Below the pieces are notes generated by a model. That model did no database searches. It saw only the letters and a list, made by a program, of their open reading frames with translations, and was not told where the DNA came from. 26,928 nt of DNA from JAGLTA01 sp034660735 (GTDB lineage: Bacteria > Patescibacteriota > Patescibacteriia > JAACEG01), in NCBI GenBank assembly GCA_034660735.1, contig JAYEJQ010000009.1:1-26928 (forward strand). The letters are read 5' to 3'. Shown here piece after piece: positions 7,679-15,150 of this stretch. A program made the position numbers and the translations under genes. Numbering within the stretch: the stretch's first letter is position 1; each line of letters opens with the position of its first letter.

Positions 7679-8860
7679 ATGATTTCAAAAAACACAAAAG
7701 AATATATTCAAAATAAGAAAGATCAGGGTTTGTACGGTCTTGATTTTTCTGTGGCTACGCATCCAGGAATTACGCTCTTAGATGAGTTGAATTTTTTAGG
7801 TTTTACTCAAAAAGAGTTATCAAAAAAAATCGGCTATACCGTTCAAACAGTTAATAGAATTATAAAAGGAGTGGAACCCATAACTACAGAAATAGCTTTA
7901 GCGCTTGAACGGGTTTTTGGCGGTCATCCATCGGCGCAATTTTGGTTAAATATGCAAGCTGATTATGATAGAAAAATCTTAAAACAAAAAGAACTTGAGA
8001 ACACGCAGGAAGAAATTGTTTTTTTTAAAGATAATATGAAAGATACATTTAAAGAACTTCAAACTGGTGGCGTTTTTGATAATTATGTCTTAAATACTAA
8101 AGATAGCTATAAAAAAGCAATCATAAGTTTTAAAGATTTTTTTGGCTCATACTCTTTACGGATGATCCCAGAAGAATCTTTATTAGGTATTCCTTTTCGT
8201 AAATATAATATAAAAAATACCAATCAGTATAATTTATCCGCATTGTTAAAAATCGGAGAAAAAAAAGCAAAACAAATTATAATTGAAAATATGGTAATTG
8301 ATTATGATAAAAAAGTTTTTATTAATAAAATAGAAACATTAAGAAAATTATCAAATAAAAAACAAAAAGATTTTTTAATGTTATTACAAAAGGAATGTTT
8401 AAATGCGGGAGTTATTGTAGTGTATGTGCCAAATATGAAAAATACAGGTTTTGGAGGAGCAACACTCTGGATGGGCAATCGCCCTGTTATTTTGTTAAAG
8501 GTAGAAAATCAACGAGAAGATATTTTTTGGTTTAATTTTTTTCATGAAATGGGACATGTAGTAAAACATAGTAAAAAAGATGTTTTTATTGATTTTGATA
8601 AAAATGGAAAGAAAGATGATCTTGAAATTAAAGCAGATGAATTTGCTTCAGAGATGTTAATTCCAAATTTTTATGAAATAATGAAACAAATGGAAAAAGG
8701 ACTTTCCGTGGATCAATGGATAGAAATAATTTCAAAAAAAGTGGATGTTTCAAAAAGTGTTATAGCGGGCAGGTTATGTAATGTCATAAGTCTTGATGAT
8801 ATTTGGAAAGTGCTTAATAAATTTAGACCTGTTATTAAAGAAAAGATTAGTTTTGTTTAA
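7679..8860 (+). CDS. higA: HigA-type antitoxin fused to ImmA/IrrE metallopeptidase
   Basis: A 393-residue two-domain protein. Residues about 25-95 form an XRE helix-turn-helix domain (GFTQKELSKKIGYTVQTVNR at 41-60), of the longer HigA form that begins HPGITLLDEL. After a linker with coiled-coil character, the C-terminal half has the ImmA/IrrE (M78) zinc-peptidase signature HEMGH (289-293) with the third ligand Glu316 in EIKADEFASEMLIP. It should neutralise HigB and repress the operon; the protease part may cleave a regulator, its target unknown. I prefer ATG 7679; the TTG at 7649 overlaps higB and adds ten residues that look non-native. Confidence 0.8.
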   Translation: MISKNTKEYIQNKKDQGLYGLDFSVATHPGITLLDELNFLGFTQKELSKKIGYTVQTVNRIIKGVEPITTEIALALERVFGGHPSAQFWLNMQADYDRKILKQKELENTQEEIVFFKDNMKDTFKELQTGGVFDNYVLNTKDSYKKAIISFKDFFGSYSLRMIPEESLLGIPFRKYNIKNTNQYNLSALLKIGEKKAKQIIIENMVIDYDKKVFINKIETLRKLSNKKQKDFLMLLQKECLNAGVIVVYVPNMKNTGFGGATLWMGNRPVILLKVENQREDIFWFNFFHEMGHVVKHSKKDVFIDFDKNGKKDDLEIKADEFASEMLIPNFYEIMKQMEKGLSVDQWIEIISKKVDVSKSVIAGRLCNVISLDDIWKVLNKFRPVIKEKISFV

Positions 8861-8907
8861 ATTTTATGAATAAAAATATTAGAAAAAAATTTAGATAGCC
8901 AAATAAT

Positions 8908-8956
8908 ATGACCCACCAATCCGAACAATAACTTGAAAAAGACTTTGATTGACCAA
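8908..8956 (+). pseudogene. Possible HsdR (type I restriction) N-terminal scrap
   Basis: From ATG 8908 the translation is MTHQSEQ, then TAA, then LEKD. With the stop read as CAA and one extra T removed, it would read MTHQSEQQLEKDLIDQ, which resembles the start of type I restriction R subunits. A palindromic repeat begins right after, at 8957, as if inserted into the gene. The match is short and from memory, so the call is tentative. Confidence 0.3.
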
Positions 8957-9079
8957 TTTTGTCATTTCGATTGGAGCGGAGCGGAAAGAGAAATCTCTTG
9001 AACAATAATTTTGTGATAAATAATGTTTATTACAAATAATAATATTTAAGGGATTCTTCCTATCGTCGGAATAACAAAA
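8957..9079. repeat. Palindromic extragenic element with TTTTGT/ACAAAA ends
   Basis: Starts TTTTGTCATTTCGATTGG and ends CCTATCGTCGGAATAACAAAA, which form an imperfect inverted repeat around an AT-rich core. The arms contain GGAGCGGAGCGG and GAAATCTC. The layout resembles the short TGTCATTC-type elements scattered between bacterial genes. It carries no coding capacity. Confidence 0.6.
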
Positions 9080-9166
9080 GGGACTTAAAATGATAAAGAG
9101 TTTAACTAAATTTTTATTTTTAGATAAACTTTTAGACATACTTATTAAAATCACTTATTGCAAACT

Positions 9167-9247
9167 ATGACTCATCAACCCGAAATACAAATTGAAAAGT
9201 TTAATTATTTCGTTACGAATTGGTTAGATAGTATATTTAATAAATAA
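9167..9247 (+). pseudogene. Second MTHQPE-starting scrap
   Basis: ATG 9167 opens a 26-codon frame starting MTHQPEIQIEKF and ending at TAA 9245-9247. Its first codons parallel the scrap at 8908 (both MTHQ-x-E), suggesting two copies of one gene start, possibly a type I restriction R subunit. After about twelve residues the similarity to anything I know is lost. Confidence 0.25.
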
Positions 9248-9286
9248 TAATTTAATTTCCAATATGAGGCTGACTAATACAATAAT

Positions 9287-9315
9287 TGGTATTTGTTTTA
9301 AAAATTTGATATAAT
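9287..9315 (+). promoter_or_regulatory. Extended -10 promoter for the MNT-HEPN pair
   Basis: TTGGTA (9287-9292) and TATAAT (9310-9315) are separated by exactly 17 bp, and TG at 9307-9308 makes an extended -10. It is the best-formed promoter in this part of the window and implies a leader of about 100 nt before ATG 9420. Confidence 0.6.
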
Positions 9316-9419
9316 AAAATTATAATAAACAGATATTTTGAATTACGAAATACGATATTTGAATAACCGAGAGAGAATAAATTTTTACTTGTTATATTTT
9401 AAATTTAATATAAATTTTT

Positions 9420-9740
9420 ATGAATAAATCTAAACAACAAGAAATTCAAAAAATCACTGATCAAATTAAAAAAAAATACAAGCCGGAAAAAATTATTCTT
9501 TTTGGCTCTTTTGCTTATGGAAAACCGACTAAAGATAGTGATGTAGATTTGTTTATTGTGAAAAATACCAAAGAAACAAGAACAAAACGCCATTTAAAAG
9601 TGGATAGAATGCTTTTAGATAGAGCTATCCCTTTAGACATTTTAGTTTATACCCCCCAAGAGATAAAAAAGCGCATATCGCTTGGAGATTTTTTTATTAA
9701 AAATATTATTCAACAAGGAAAAATTCTTTATGCCAAATAA
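9420..9740 (+). CDS. Minimal nucleotidyltransferase (MNT) of an MNT-HEPN pair
   Basis: A 106-residue protein of the minimal nucleotidyltransferase family. The hallmark GSx10DxD is exact: Gly29-Ser30 in LFGSFAYG and Asp41-x-Asp43 in SDVDLFIV. In characterised MNT-HEPN systems the MNT acts as antitoxin, by AMPylating or binding the HEPN RNase; by family this one would transfer a nucleotide from ATP. The last 11 bases overlap the start of the HEPN gene, showing tight coupling. A consensus-like promoter lies about 100 bp upstream. Confidence 0.85.
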   Translation: MNKSKQQEIQKITDQIKKKYKPEKIILFGSFAYGKPTKDSDVDLFIVKNTKETRTKRHLKVDRMLLDRAIPLDILVYTPQEIKKRISLGDFFIKNIIQQGKILYAK

Positions 9741-10119
9741 CAATTTTGAGCTAACAAAAGAATGGATTATAAAATCGCAGAATGATCTTAAATCAGCGCA
9801 AATTCTTTATAGAGAGGATGGGCCTACTGATTCTTTGTGTTTTCATTGCCAGCAATCAGCAGAAAAAATGCTAAAAGGTTTTTTAGTTTTCAATAAAAAA
9901 GAATTTCCTAAAATACACGACTTAATTCATCTTTTAACTCTTTGCAGAAAAATAGATCAGAATTTTAAAAATATTGAAAGTGAAGTTTCATTTTTAAATA
10001 GATATTATATTGAATCCAGATACCCGCCTGAAATTACAGTTTATTCTAAAGCAGAGTGTCAGGAAGCAATAGAATATACTAAAAAGATAACCCAATTTAT
10101 TATCAATAAAATAATGTAG
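9730..10119 (+). CDS. HEPN-domain protein of an MNT-HEPN pair
   Basis: A 129-residue, all-helical HEPN protein. The block DSLCFHCQQSAEKMLKGFLV followed by KIHDLIHLL is the core signature of this HEPN group. Many HEPN proteins are RNases using an Rx4-6H motif; no clear copy is visible, so catalysis is uncertain. I chose ATG 9730, which overlaps the MNT gene end; the frame stays open upstream to 9682, but that would give a long overlap and an unlike N-terminus. Expected roles are toxin or MNT partner in a toxin-antitoxin or defence module. Confidence 0.78.
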   Translation: MPNNNFELTKEWIIKSQNDLKSAQILYREDGPTDSLCFHCQQSAEKMLKGFLVFNKKEFPKIHDLIHLLTLCRKIDQNFKNIESEVSFLNRYYIESRYPPEITVYSKAECQEAIEYTKKITQFIINKIM

Positions 10120-10481
10120 ATTTTTTGTATGTCAACACAAAATAGAAATTTCATACTACGAGAAAAGTAAAAATTTTACGCTTAATGAATTTTAATTAAA
10201 TTTATTTTGTATTATTTTAAAAATTTGGTATGTATAATGAGAGTGTAGAAGAATAGAATTAGAAAAATATTATTTGTCTAATATAAGCCAATTAGTCAAA
10301 ATAGTAAAAATTATAATTTCGCTAATATTGGTCAATTTCTAAAAAACGATTTTCATTCTTTTACAGTCTAATAATATAGTTATGTTTATCAAAAATTTTT
10401 GCGACAACTTAAAATACGGATACGAGAGAGAGTAATTCTCGCTCGCCAATTTTTTATTTGTTTAATAATTTTTAATATAAG
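10120..10481. other. Gene-free stretch between a -10 box and a terminator
   Basis: No ORF of note. A perfect TATAAT (10233-10238) is preceded directly by TG, with a weak TTGTAT (10207-10212) as -35, and a strong intrinsic terminator follows at 10482-10508. The 270 nt between could be a small non-coding RNA or the decayed leader of the pseudogene downstream. Confidence 0.35.
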
Positions 10482-10508
10482 CACTATTTTTTAATAGTGT
10501 TTTTTTAT
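10482..10508 (+). terminator. Intrinsic terminator
   Basis: CACTATT (10482-10488) pairs perfectly with AATAGTG (10493-10499) across a 4-nt T loop, and a T-rich run (seven T, A, more T) follows. It lies only 15 bp before the ATG of the surface-protein pseudogene, so it ends a transcript from upstream. Confidence 0.65.
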
Positions 10509-10522
10509 TTTTAACAAAAAAT

Positions 10523-12230
10523 ATGCTTAAATTAATTCAAAATCAAAAAAAGAGTTTAAAAGTTTTACCTAATGTTATTGTTTTATTTTGTAAAAAAATA
10601 ATGCGGGATATGCCTGTATTTTTGTTTGTTTTCTGTTTGGCAGGAGTTTTGTTTTTATTTAATGTTCAAGAAGTTAAAGCCGATGATTGTGGGGATACGA
10701 CTGGTAACGGAGAAACAGATACAACTTGTTATTGCGGAGACACAGTTGTTGGCACAACTACAACTGGTTATATTTATACTCTTACTGAAGATTTAACCTG
10801 CATAGGAAGCGGTAATGATGCTACTAGCAATTTTATAGCACTGGCAACACTAATTACACAATCGGCGATCTATTAGTTGATACTGCTTATACATTTAAAG
10901 TGGACGGAACCGTTTCAATCGCCGCTTCCCCGGCTGACACAACAGCCCCAACCCTAACCCAAGACACAGCCATCTCTTCCCCGACAAATGACAATACGCC
11001 AGACTATTCATTTCATTCAAATGAAGGAGGGTCAGTAAGTTATGGAGGCTCTTGCATTTCTACTACTAATAATGTTTCCATAGGCACAACCACAATTACA
11101 TTTGCCCAGTTAGATGACGGAACATACAATAACTGTACAATTATAGTAACAGACAGCGCTAACAACGCGTCAGACGCTCTTTCATTCCTGAATTTACTGT
11201 TGATATAGTAGAAGCGACTCTATCTGCCGGCTCTCCATCAATTGCCCTACCAGCCAACACAACCTAAACAACACTATCTTTAACAACTAATGAAATAGCA
11301 ACCTGCAAATATTCAACAACCACTAGCACGGCTTACGGCTCAATGACTATTTTTTTTCAACGGACTTTACATCTCATTCAACAACCATTACAGGGCTGAT
11401 AAATGGGACAAGCTACAACTATTATGTGAAATGCCATGATACGGCTGGTAACATCAATCCATCTGATTATGCTATTTCATTTTCTGTTAATTCAGCAGGC
11501 GGAGGCATACCAATTTGGCTGCTCAATCCGCCCGCGGCTCCTGATAACACTGATGATATGGGTAGCGATGACAGCGCTAAAACAGATGACAATTCAAGCA
11601 AACAGCCAACAACCATTGCAGATAAAGCAAAATAGACAGTTAAAACAATAGCCAACATAACAAGCGAAGCAATAGATATGGTTAAAGCCAAAGTCCAGAT
11701 TATTCTAACTAAATTAGGCATTAAAAGAAATTTGGCAAAAGAAAAAAATGTTGTTAATAAATATATCGGACAATTAGCAAACAATAATACTGAAGCAACA
11801 ATCATCATACTATGACTAACTTTATCACTTATGGCACGCCAACCACACTGCATTTAGGCCAAGGCGAAAGAGCCGGAGTGATTAACTCATATAAGTCCGC
11901 TTTTAACAAATTGCCAAGCGCGGAATAATGAATGGAGTGACGCGATTAAAATAGCCAATGGCAGATGGCCAAGCGAAACAAATAAACAAGCTGAAAACAG
12001 AGCTATGATTAACTTTAAAATAGTCTATCAAAGAGAGCCGAACAAGAGCTAATCCTAATGATGACGCGGCTATTATTATTATGGCTTATGGATTAAGATC
12101 AAATTAGAGAAAGCTTAATTCTGAAAAACAGGCGATTGAATATTTTAAAGCCATTTACGGCTATACTCCTGAAACAGCCAGGGCTTGGGATGTTGTCAGG
12201 GCGATAACTTATAGCGGGGCAGCGAGGTAA
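10523..12230 (+). pseudogene. Decayed Thr/Ser-rich secreted surface protein
   Basis: The N-terminus has a long basic region and a signal-type segment (MPVFLFVFCLAGVLFLF, then VKA-D). A Thr/Gly-rich part, two Ig-like modules opening SPADTTAPTLTQDTAISSPT and SAGSPSIALP, and a C-terminal domain with GQGERAGVINSYKSAFNKLP, IKIANGRWPSE and DVVRAITYSGAAR follow in order. The reading frame is broken many times: shifts near 10800-10866 and 11190 and at the T8 run 11350-11357, and stops TAA 11265, TAG 11633, TGA 11813, TAA 11926 and more. Similarity persists across every break, so this is a recently dead gene. The C-terminal module resembles endings of other CPR surface proteins. The plus strand is richer in C than neighbouring genes, suggesting unusual codon use or transfer. 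Confidence 0.8.
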
Positions 12231-12275
12231 TTTTTGAAAAAATTATAATCATATGTTTCATTTTTTTATATTCTA

Positions 12276-12303
12276 TTGACAACTTTAAATTATGTGATAA
12301 CAT
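12276..12303 (+). promoter_or_regulatory. Promoter of tuf and the translation cluster
   Basis: A perfect TTGACA (12276-12281) is followed at 16 bp by TAACAT (12298-12303); an alternative GATAAC at 12296-12301 gives 14 bp. It is the only perfect -35 on the plus strand in this part and lies about 115 bp before the tuf ATG, leaving room for a structured leader. Confidence 0.55.
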
Positions 12304-12342
12304 AGATAAAAAATAACTCTTAATTATTTTAATTAAATAAAT

Positions 12343-12378
12343 AAGCAGCTAATTTTGTTTTTGCTGTTAGTTTTGATT
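12343..12378 (+). promoter_or_regulatory. tuf leader hairpin, GCTAA...GCTGTTAGT type
   Basis: AGCAGC (12344-12349) can pair with GCTGTT (12363-12368), or AGCTAA (12347-12352) with TTAGTT (12368-12373); both stems are followed by TTTTGATTT. The words GCTAA and GCTGTTAGT recur in the rplC leader. It could be an attenuator or protein-binding site; this is inference. Confidence 0.3.
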
Positions 12379-12419
12379 TAACTTAACAAGCAAAAGTTGT
12401 TTATTTGACTAATAAAAAA

Positions 12420-13622
12420 ATGGCAGAAAAATTTGAACGCACAAAGCCGCATATAAATGTGGGAACTATCGGTCATGTTGACCATGGAAAAACTACTTTA
12501 ACAGCGGCTATTTTAAAAGTTTTAACATTAAAGGGCTATAAAGCGTCTGATAAAAACGTTGATCAGATTGATGCTGCCCCAGAAGAAAAAGAACGTGGAA
12601 TTACGATCGCGACTTCTCATCAGGAATATGAATCTGATAAGAATCATTATGCTCATGTTGATTGTCCAGGACACGCGGATTATGTTAAGAATATGATTAC
12701 TGGCGCTGCTCAGATGGATGGAGCGATTTTAGTAGTTTCAGTTACTGACGGTCCTATGCCGCAGACTCGCGAGCATATTTTATTGGCGCGCCAAGTTGGA
12801 GTTCCTTCTATTGTTGTGTTTTTAAACAAAGTTGACCAAGTAGAAGATGAGGAATTAGATGAGGAAATAATAGATTTAGTTGAGCAGGAAGTTAGGGATC
12901 TTTTAAACAAATATGAATTCCCTGGAGACGACACGCCTATAATTCGCGGATCAGCACTTAAAGCAATTGAAACTCCTGAAGATGAAAAATATTCACAGCC
13001 AATTCTTGATTTAATCAAGGCGGTTGACGAAAGTATTCCTGAACCGAAAAGAGATGTTGAAAAGCCGTTTTTAATGCCAATTGAAGATATTTTCTCTATT
13101 GAAGGTCGCGGGACAGTTGTCACAGGAAGGATTGAAAGAGGTATTGTAAAAGTTGGTGAAGAGATAGAAATAGTCGGATTAGGAGAAACCAGAAAGACAA
13201 CAGTGACTGGAATTGAGATGTTTAATAAGCAGTTAGACGAAGGTCGCGCTGGAGACAATGCGGGAATTTTACTCAGGGGAACTAAAAAAGATGAAGTTGA
13301 AAGAGGGCAAGTTTTAGTAAAACCTGGAACAGTCACTCCGCACACTGAATTTGAAGGCGAAGTATATATTTTAAGCAAGGAAGAAGGCGGAAGACATAAA
13401 CCATTTTTTAAAGGATATAAGCCACAATTCTACATTAGAACAACAGATGTTACGGGAGAAGTTATATTACCTGAAGGCACAGAGATGGTAATGCCAGGAG
13501 ATACAGTTAAATTGAATATTAAATTAATTAGCCCGATTGCGTTAGAAGAGAAGCAAAAATTCGCCATTAGAGAAGGCGGAAGAACAGTTGGCGCAGGGGT
13601 TATAGCTAAAATTATCAAATAA
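12420..13622 (+). CDS. tuf: Elongation factor Tu
   Basis: A 400-residue GTPase that delivers aminoacyl-tRNA to the ribosome. The G motifs are complete: GHVDHGKT (18-25), DCPGHADY starting at Asp81 with catalytic His85, and NKVD (136-139). Domains 2 and 3 follow with VEKPFLMPIEDIFSIEGRGT and the C-terminal EGGRTVGAGVIAKIIK. I chose ATG 12420, as MAEKFERTKPH is the standard N-terminus; the TTG at 12405 would add five unlikely residues. It is first in the ribosomal gene cluster, 65 bp before rpsJ, with a GC-rich hairpin between. Confidence 0.97.
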   Translation: MAEKFERTKPHINVGTIGHVDHGKTTLTAAILKVLTLKGYKASDKNVDQIDAAPEEKERGITIATSHQEYESDKNHYAHVDCPGHADYVKNMITGAAQMDGAILVVSVTDGPMPQTREHILLARQVGVPSIVVFLNKVDQVEDEELDEEIIDLVEQEVRDLLNKYEFPGDDTPIIRGSALKAIETPEDEKYSQPILDLIKAVDESIPEPKRDVEKPFLMPIEDIFSIEGRGTVVTGRIERGIVKVGEEIEIVGLGETRKTTVTGIEMFNKQLDEGRAGDNAGILLRGTKKDEVERGQVLVKPGTVTPHTEFEGEVYILSKEEGGRHKPFFKGYKPQFYIRTTDVTGEVILPEGTEMVMPGDTVKLNIKLISPIALEEKQKFAIREGGRTVGAGVIAKIIK

Positions 13623-13634
13623 ATTAGACAGTCC

Positions 13635-13656
13635 CGCTCCGATATTCGTCGGAGCG
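13635..13656 (+). terminator. GC-rich hairpin between tuf and rpsJ
   Basis: CGCTCCGA (13635-13642) pairs perfectly with TCGGAGCG (13649-13656) across a 6-nt loop, 13 bp after the tuf stop. Only a loosely T-rich sequence follows, so it may be a partial terminator lowering read-through into rpsJ, or an mRNA-stabilising structure. Confidence 0.5.
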
Positions 13657-13687
13657 TGATTATTTTGATTTATTTATTCATAAAATA

Positions 13688-14044
13688 ATGAGTGATAGTA
13701 AAACAAATAAAGAGAAAGAGGATTCTAAACAGGAAAGTTTAAAACAAAGAATTAGAATTAAGATTAAGGCTTTTGACAGCCGCGTTATTGATCAATCAAC
13801 AAAAAAGATTATAGACACTGTTGAGAGATTAGGCGCTGTTGTAAATGGGCCGATTCCGCTGCCTACTGAAATCAAGAAATACACGGTTTTGAAGTCAACT
13901 TTTGTGCATAAGGATTCGCGCGAACAATATGAAATGAGAATTCATAAAAGATTGCTTGATATAGTTGACTTTACGCCAAAGATAGTTGATAGTTTAATGA
14001 GTTTAACTCTTCCTTCTGGTGTGAATATTGAGATAAAGATGTAA
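13688..14044 (+). CDS. rpsJ: Ribosomal protein S10
   Basis: A 118-residue S10 of the small-subunit head. The core starts at QRIRIKIKAFDSRVIDQST and contains RLGAVVNGPIPLPT and YEMRIHKRLLDIVDFTP. A polar Lys/Glu/Ser N-terminal extension of about 18 residues precedes it, making it longer than the usual 102 or so. In most bacteria S10 opens the S10 operon; here it follows tuf and is separated from rplC by a 134-bp gap with its own control signals. Confidence 0.95.
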   Translation: MSDSKTNKEKEDSKQESLKQRIRIKIKAFDSRVIDQSTKKIIDTVERLGAVVNGPIPLPTEIKKYTVLKSTFVHKDSREQYEMRIHKRLLDIVDFTPKIVDSLMSLTLPSGVNIEIKM

Positions 14045-14092
14045 AAATCATTGAAATATATTATTTTAACAATTTTAACAATTTTTTAAAAA

Positions 14093-14098
14093 TATAAT
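14093..14098 (+). promoter_or_regulatory. Candidate -10 box ahead of rplC
   Basis: A perfect TATAAT in the rpsJ-rplC gap. Upstream TTAACA boxes lie at spacers of 12 (14075-14080) and 21 (14066-14071), neither ideal, so the promoter is uncertain. The A/T-only surroundings make chance matches likely. Confidence 0.35.
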
Positions 14099-14129
14099 AG
14101 AAGAATACAGATAAAGCTTATATAAATTA

Positions 14130-14154
14130 CTGGCTAAGCTGTTAGTCGGTTTTT
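14130..14154 (+). terminator. Terminator-like hairpin in the rplC leader
   Basis: CTGGCTAA (14130-14137) pairs with TTAGTCGG (14142-14149) as eight pairs including two G-U, with the 4-nt loop GCTG, followed by five T, A and three T. It lies between the possible promoter at 14093 and the rplC ATG, so it fits an attenuator of the downstream ribosomal genes, or simply the end of the tuf-rpsJ transcript. Confidence 0.5.
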
Positions 14155-14178
14155 ATTTCCAAATAAATTTAATTAAAT

Positions 14179-14895
14179 ATGAAATTTATATTAGGGAGAA
14201 AATTGAATATGACACAGATTTTTAATGGCGACGTTGTTACTGCCGCGACTATTATAAAGATTGGTGAATGCAAAATTACACAAGTAAAAGATAAAGAAAA
14301 AGACGGCTATCAAGCGGCGCAAATTGGGTCTGGAAGCAAAAAAAAGATAAACAAGCCATTAGCTGGAGCGTTAAAAGGATTAGGTAATTTTAGGTATTTA
14401 AAAGAATTCAGAGACGACAGCGCTGAAAAATTTGATTTTAAAAAAGGCGATATTTTAGATATAGAAAGTTTTCAAGCAGGAGATAAAGTTAATGTGGCGG
14501 CGATTTCAAAAGGAAAAGGATTTCAAGGTGTTGTTAAAAGATGGGGATTTCATGGGCAGGACAAAACGCATGGAACAAAAGACCAGTTAAGAATGCCAGG
14601 ATCAATCGGAGCGACTGGTCCAGCGCATGTTTTTAAAGGGACGAAAATGGGAGGGCAGATGGGGAACAGACAGGTGACGGTAAGAAACTTAGAGATTATA
14701 GAGGTTGACAAAGAGAAAAATTTAATCAAAGTAAAAGGGGCAGTTCCAGGACATCGGAATAGTTTAGTTGAGATTAAAGCGGATGGAGAGATGAAAGTCA
14801 AGAAAGTTGAAGAAAAAAAAGTTGAAAATGAAAAAGTTGAATATAAAGTTGAAGATAAAAAGATAGAAAAAGAAGAGCAGAAAGAGAATAAATAA
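14179..14895 (+). CDS. rplC: Ribosomal protein L3
   Basis: A 238-residue L3, a large-subunit assembly starter. Recognised by the N-terminus MKFILGRKLNMTQIF and the central loop FQGVVKRWGFHGQDKTHGTK, then GSIGATGPAHVFKGTKMGGQ and MGNRQVTVRNLEI, which reaches to the peptidyl-transferase centre. After about residue 203 a repetitive Lys/Glu/Val tail (VEEKKVENEKVEYKVE) extends past the normal end; such charged tails recur in this cluster. The gene is preceded by an attenuator-like hairpin and followed by a 162-bp palindromic element before rplD. Confidence 0.95.
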   Translation: MKFILGRKLNMTQIFNGDVVTAATIIKIGECKITQVKDKEKDGYQAAQIGSGSKKKINKPLAGALKGLGNFRYLKEFRDDSAEKFDFKKGDILDIESFQAGDKVNVAAISKGKGFQGVVKRWGFHGQDKTHGTKDQLRMPGSIGATGPAHVFKGTKMGGQMGNRQVTVRNLEIIEVDKEKNLIKVKGAVPGHRNSLVEIKADGEMKVKKVEEKKVENEKVEYKVEDKKIEKEEQKENK

Positions 14896-14904
14896 AAATA
14901 AAAT

Positions 14905-15066
14905 TGTCATCCTAAACTTGATTTAGGATCTGTGTATGTGGTTCGCTATATTATGATTGAGATCGACAAGGCATAAATTTAAAATTTATTGATCTTAATC
15001 ATAATATAGCGATAAGTAATGACAGATCCTGACCCCGCCGCTCGCGAGCAGCGGGGCAGGATGACA
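14905..15066. repeat. Composite palindromic element between rplC and rplD
   Basis: Terminal inverted repeat TGTCATCCT...AGGATGACA. Inside is a second inverted repeat: GCTATATTATGATTGAGATC opposite GATCTTAATCATAATATAGC. The right side contains the 19-nt word AGCGATAAGTAATGACAGA (15008-15026), shared exactly with 21195-21213, and then a GC palindrome (15033-15056). It has the layout of a small non-autonomous mobile element that has taken up other repeats. Confidence 0.65.
15033..15056. repeat. 24-nt GC palindrome, copy 1
   Basis: CCCCGCCGCTCG/CGAGCAGCGGGG: two 12-nt arms complementary at all but one pair (a C/A mismatch), with no loop spacer. Identical copies lie at 20059-20082 and 20621-20644. 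It is far more GC-rich than its surroundings. Confidence 0.8.
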
Positions 15067-15150
15067 GTATTATACAGTATTGTAAAAATTAGTTTTTTGA
15101 AAATAAAACTAAAAATAGCAGAGCAGTTAAAAATTTTTAGTTTATTATAT

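Larger units (their letters stand above)
8861..9419. other. Gene-poor gap with remnants, a repeat and a promoter
   Basis: This 560-bp stretch holds two short remnants (8908-8956, 9167-9247), a palindromic repeat (8957-9079), a 26-codon ORF of no recognised family (9090-9170, overlapping the second remnant by ATGA) and the MNT-HEPN promoter (9287-9315). No intact gene of normal size is present. Confidence 0.6.

Noticed and set aside
11467..11853. Minus-strand ORF of 128 codons
   Set aside because: Antisense to the surface-protein pseudogene, whose plus-strand similarity is clear; no RBS or terminator.
10523..12230. Programmed frameshifting or stop read-through
   Set aside because: Too many independent breaks (several shifts plus TAA, TAG and TGA stops); decay is simpler.
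12710..13378. Long minus-strand ORF of 222 codons
   Set aside because: Fully antisense to tuf; a by-product of tuf codon use, with Ser/Thr-rich nonsense composition.
15019..15150. N-terminal extension of L4
   Set aside because: The extra codons translate the palindromic repeat; conserved L4 starts at 15151.
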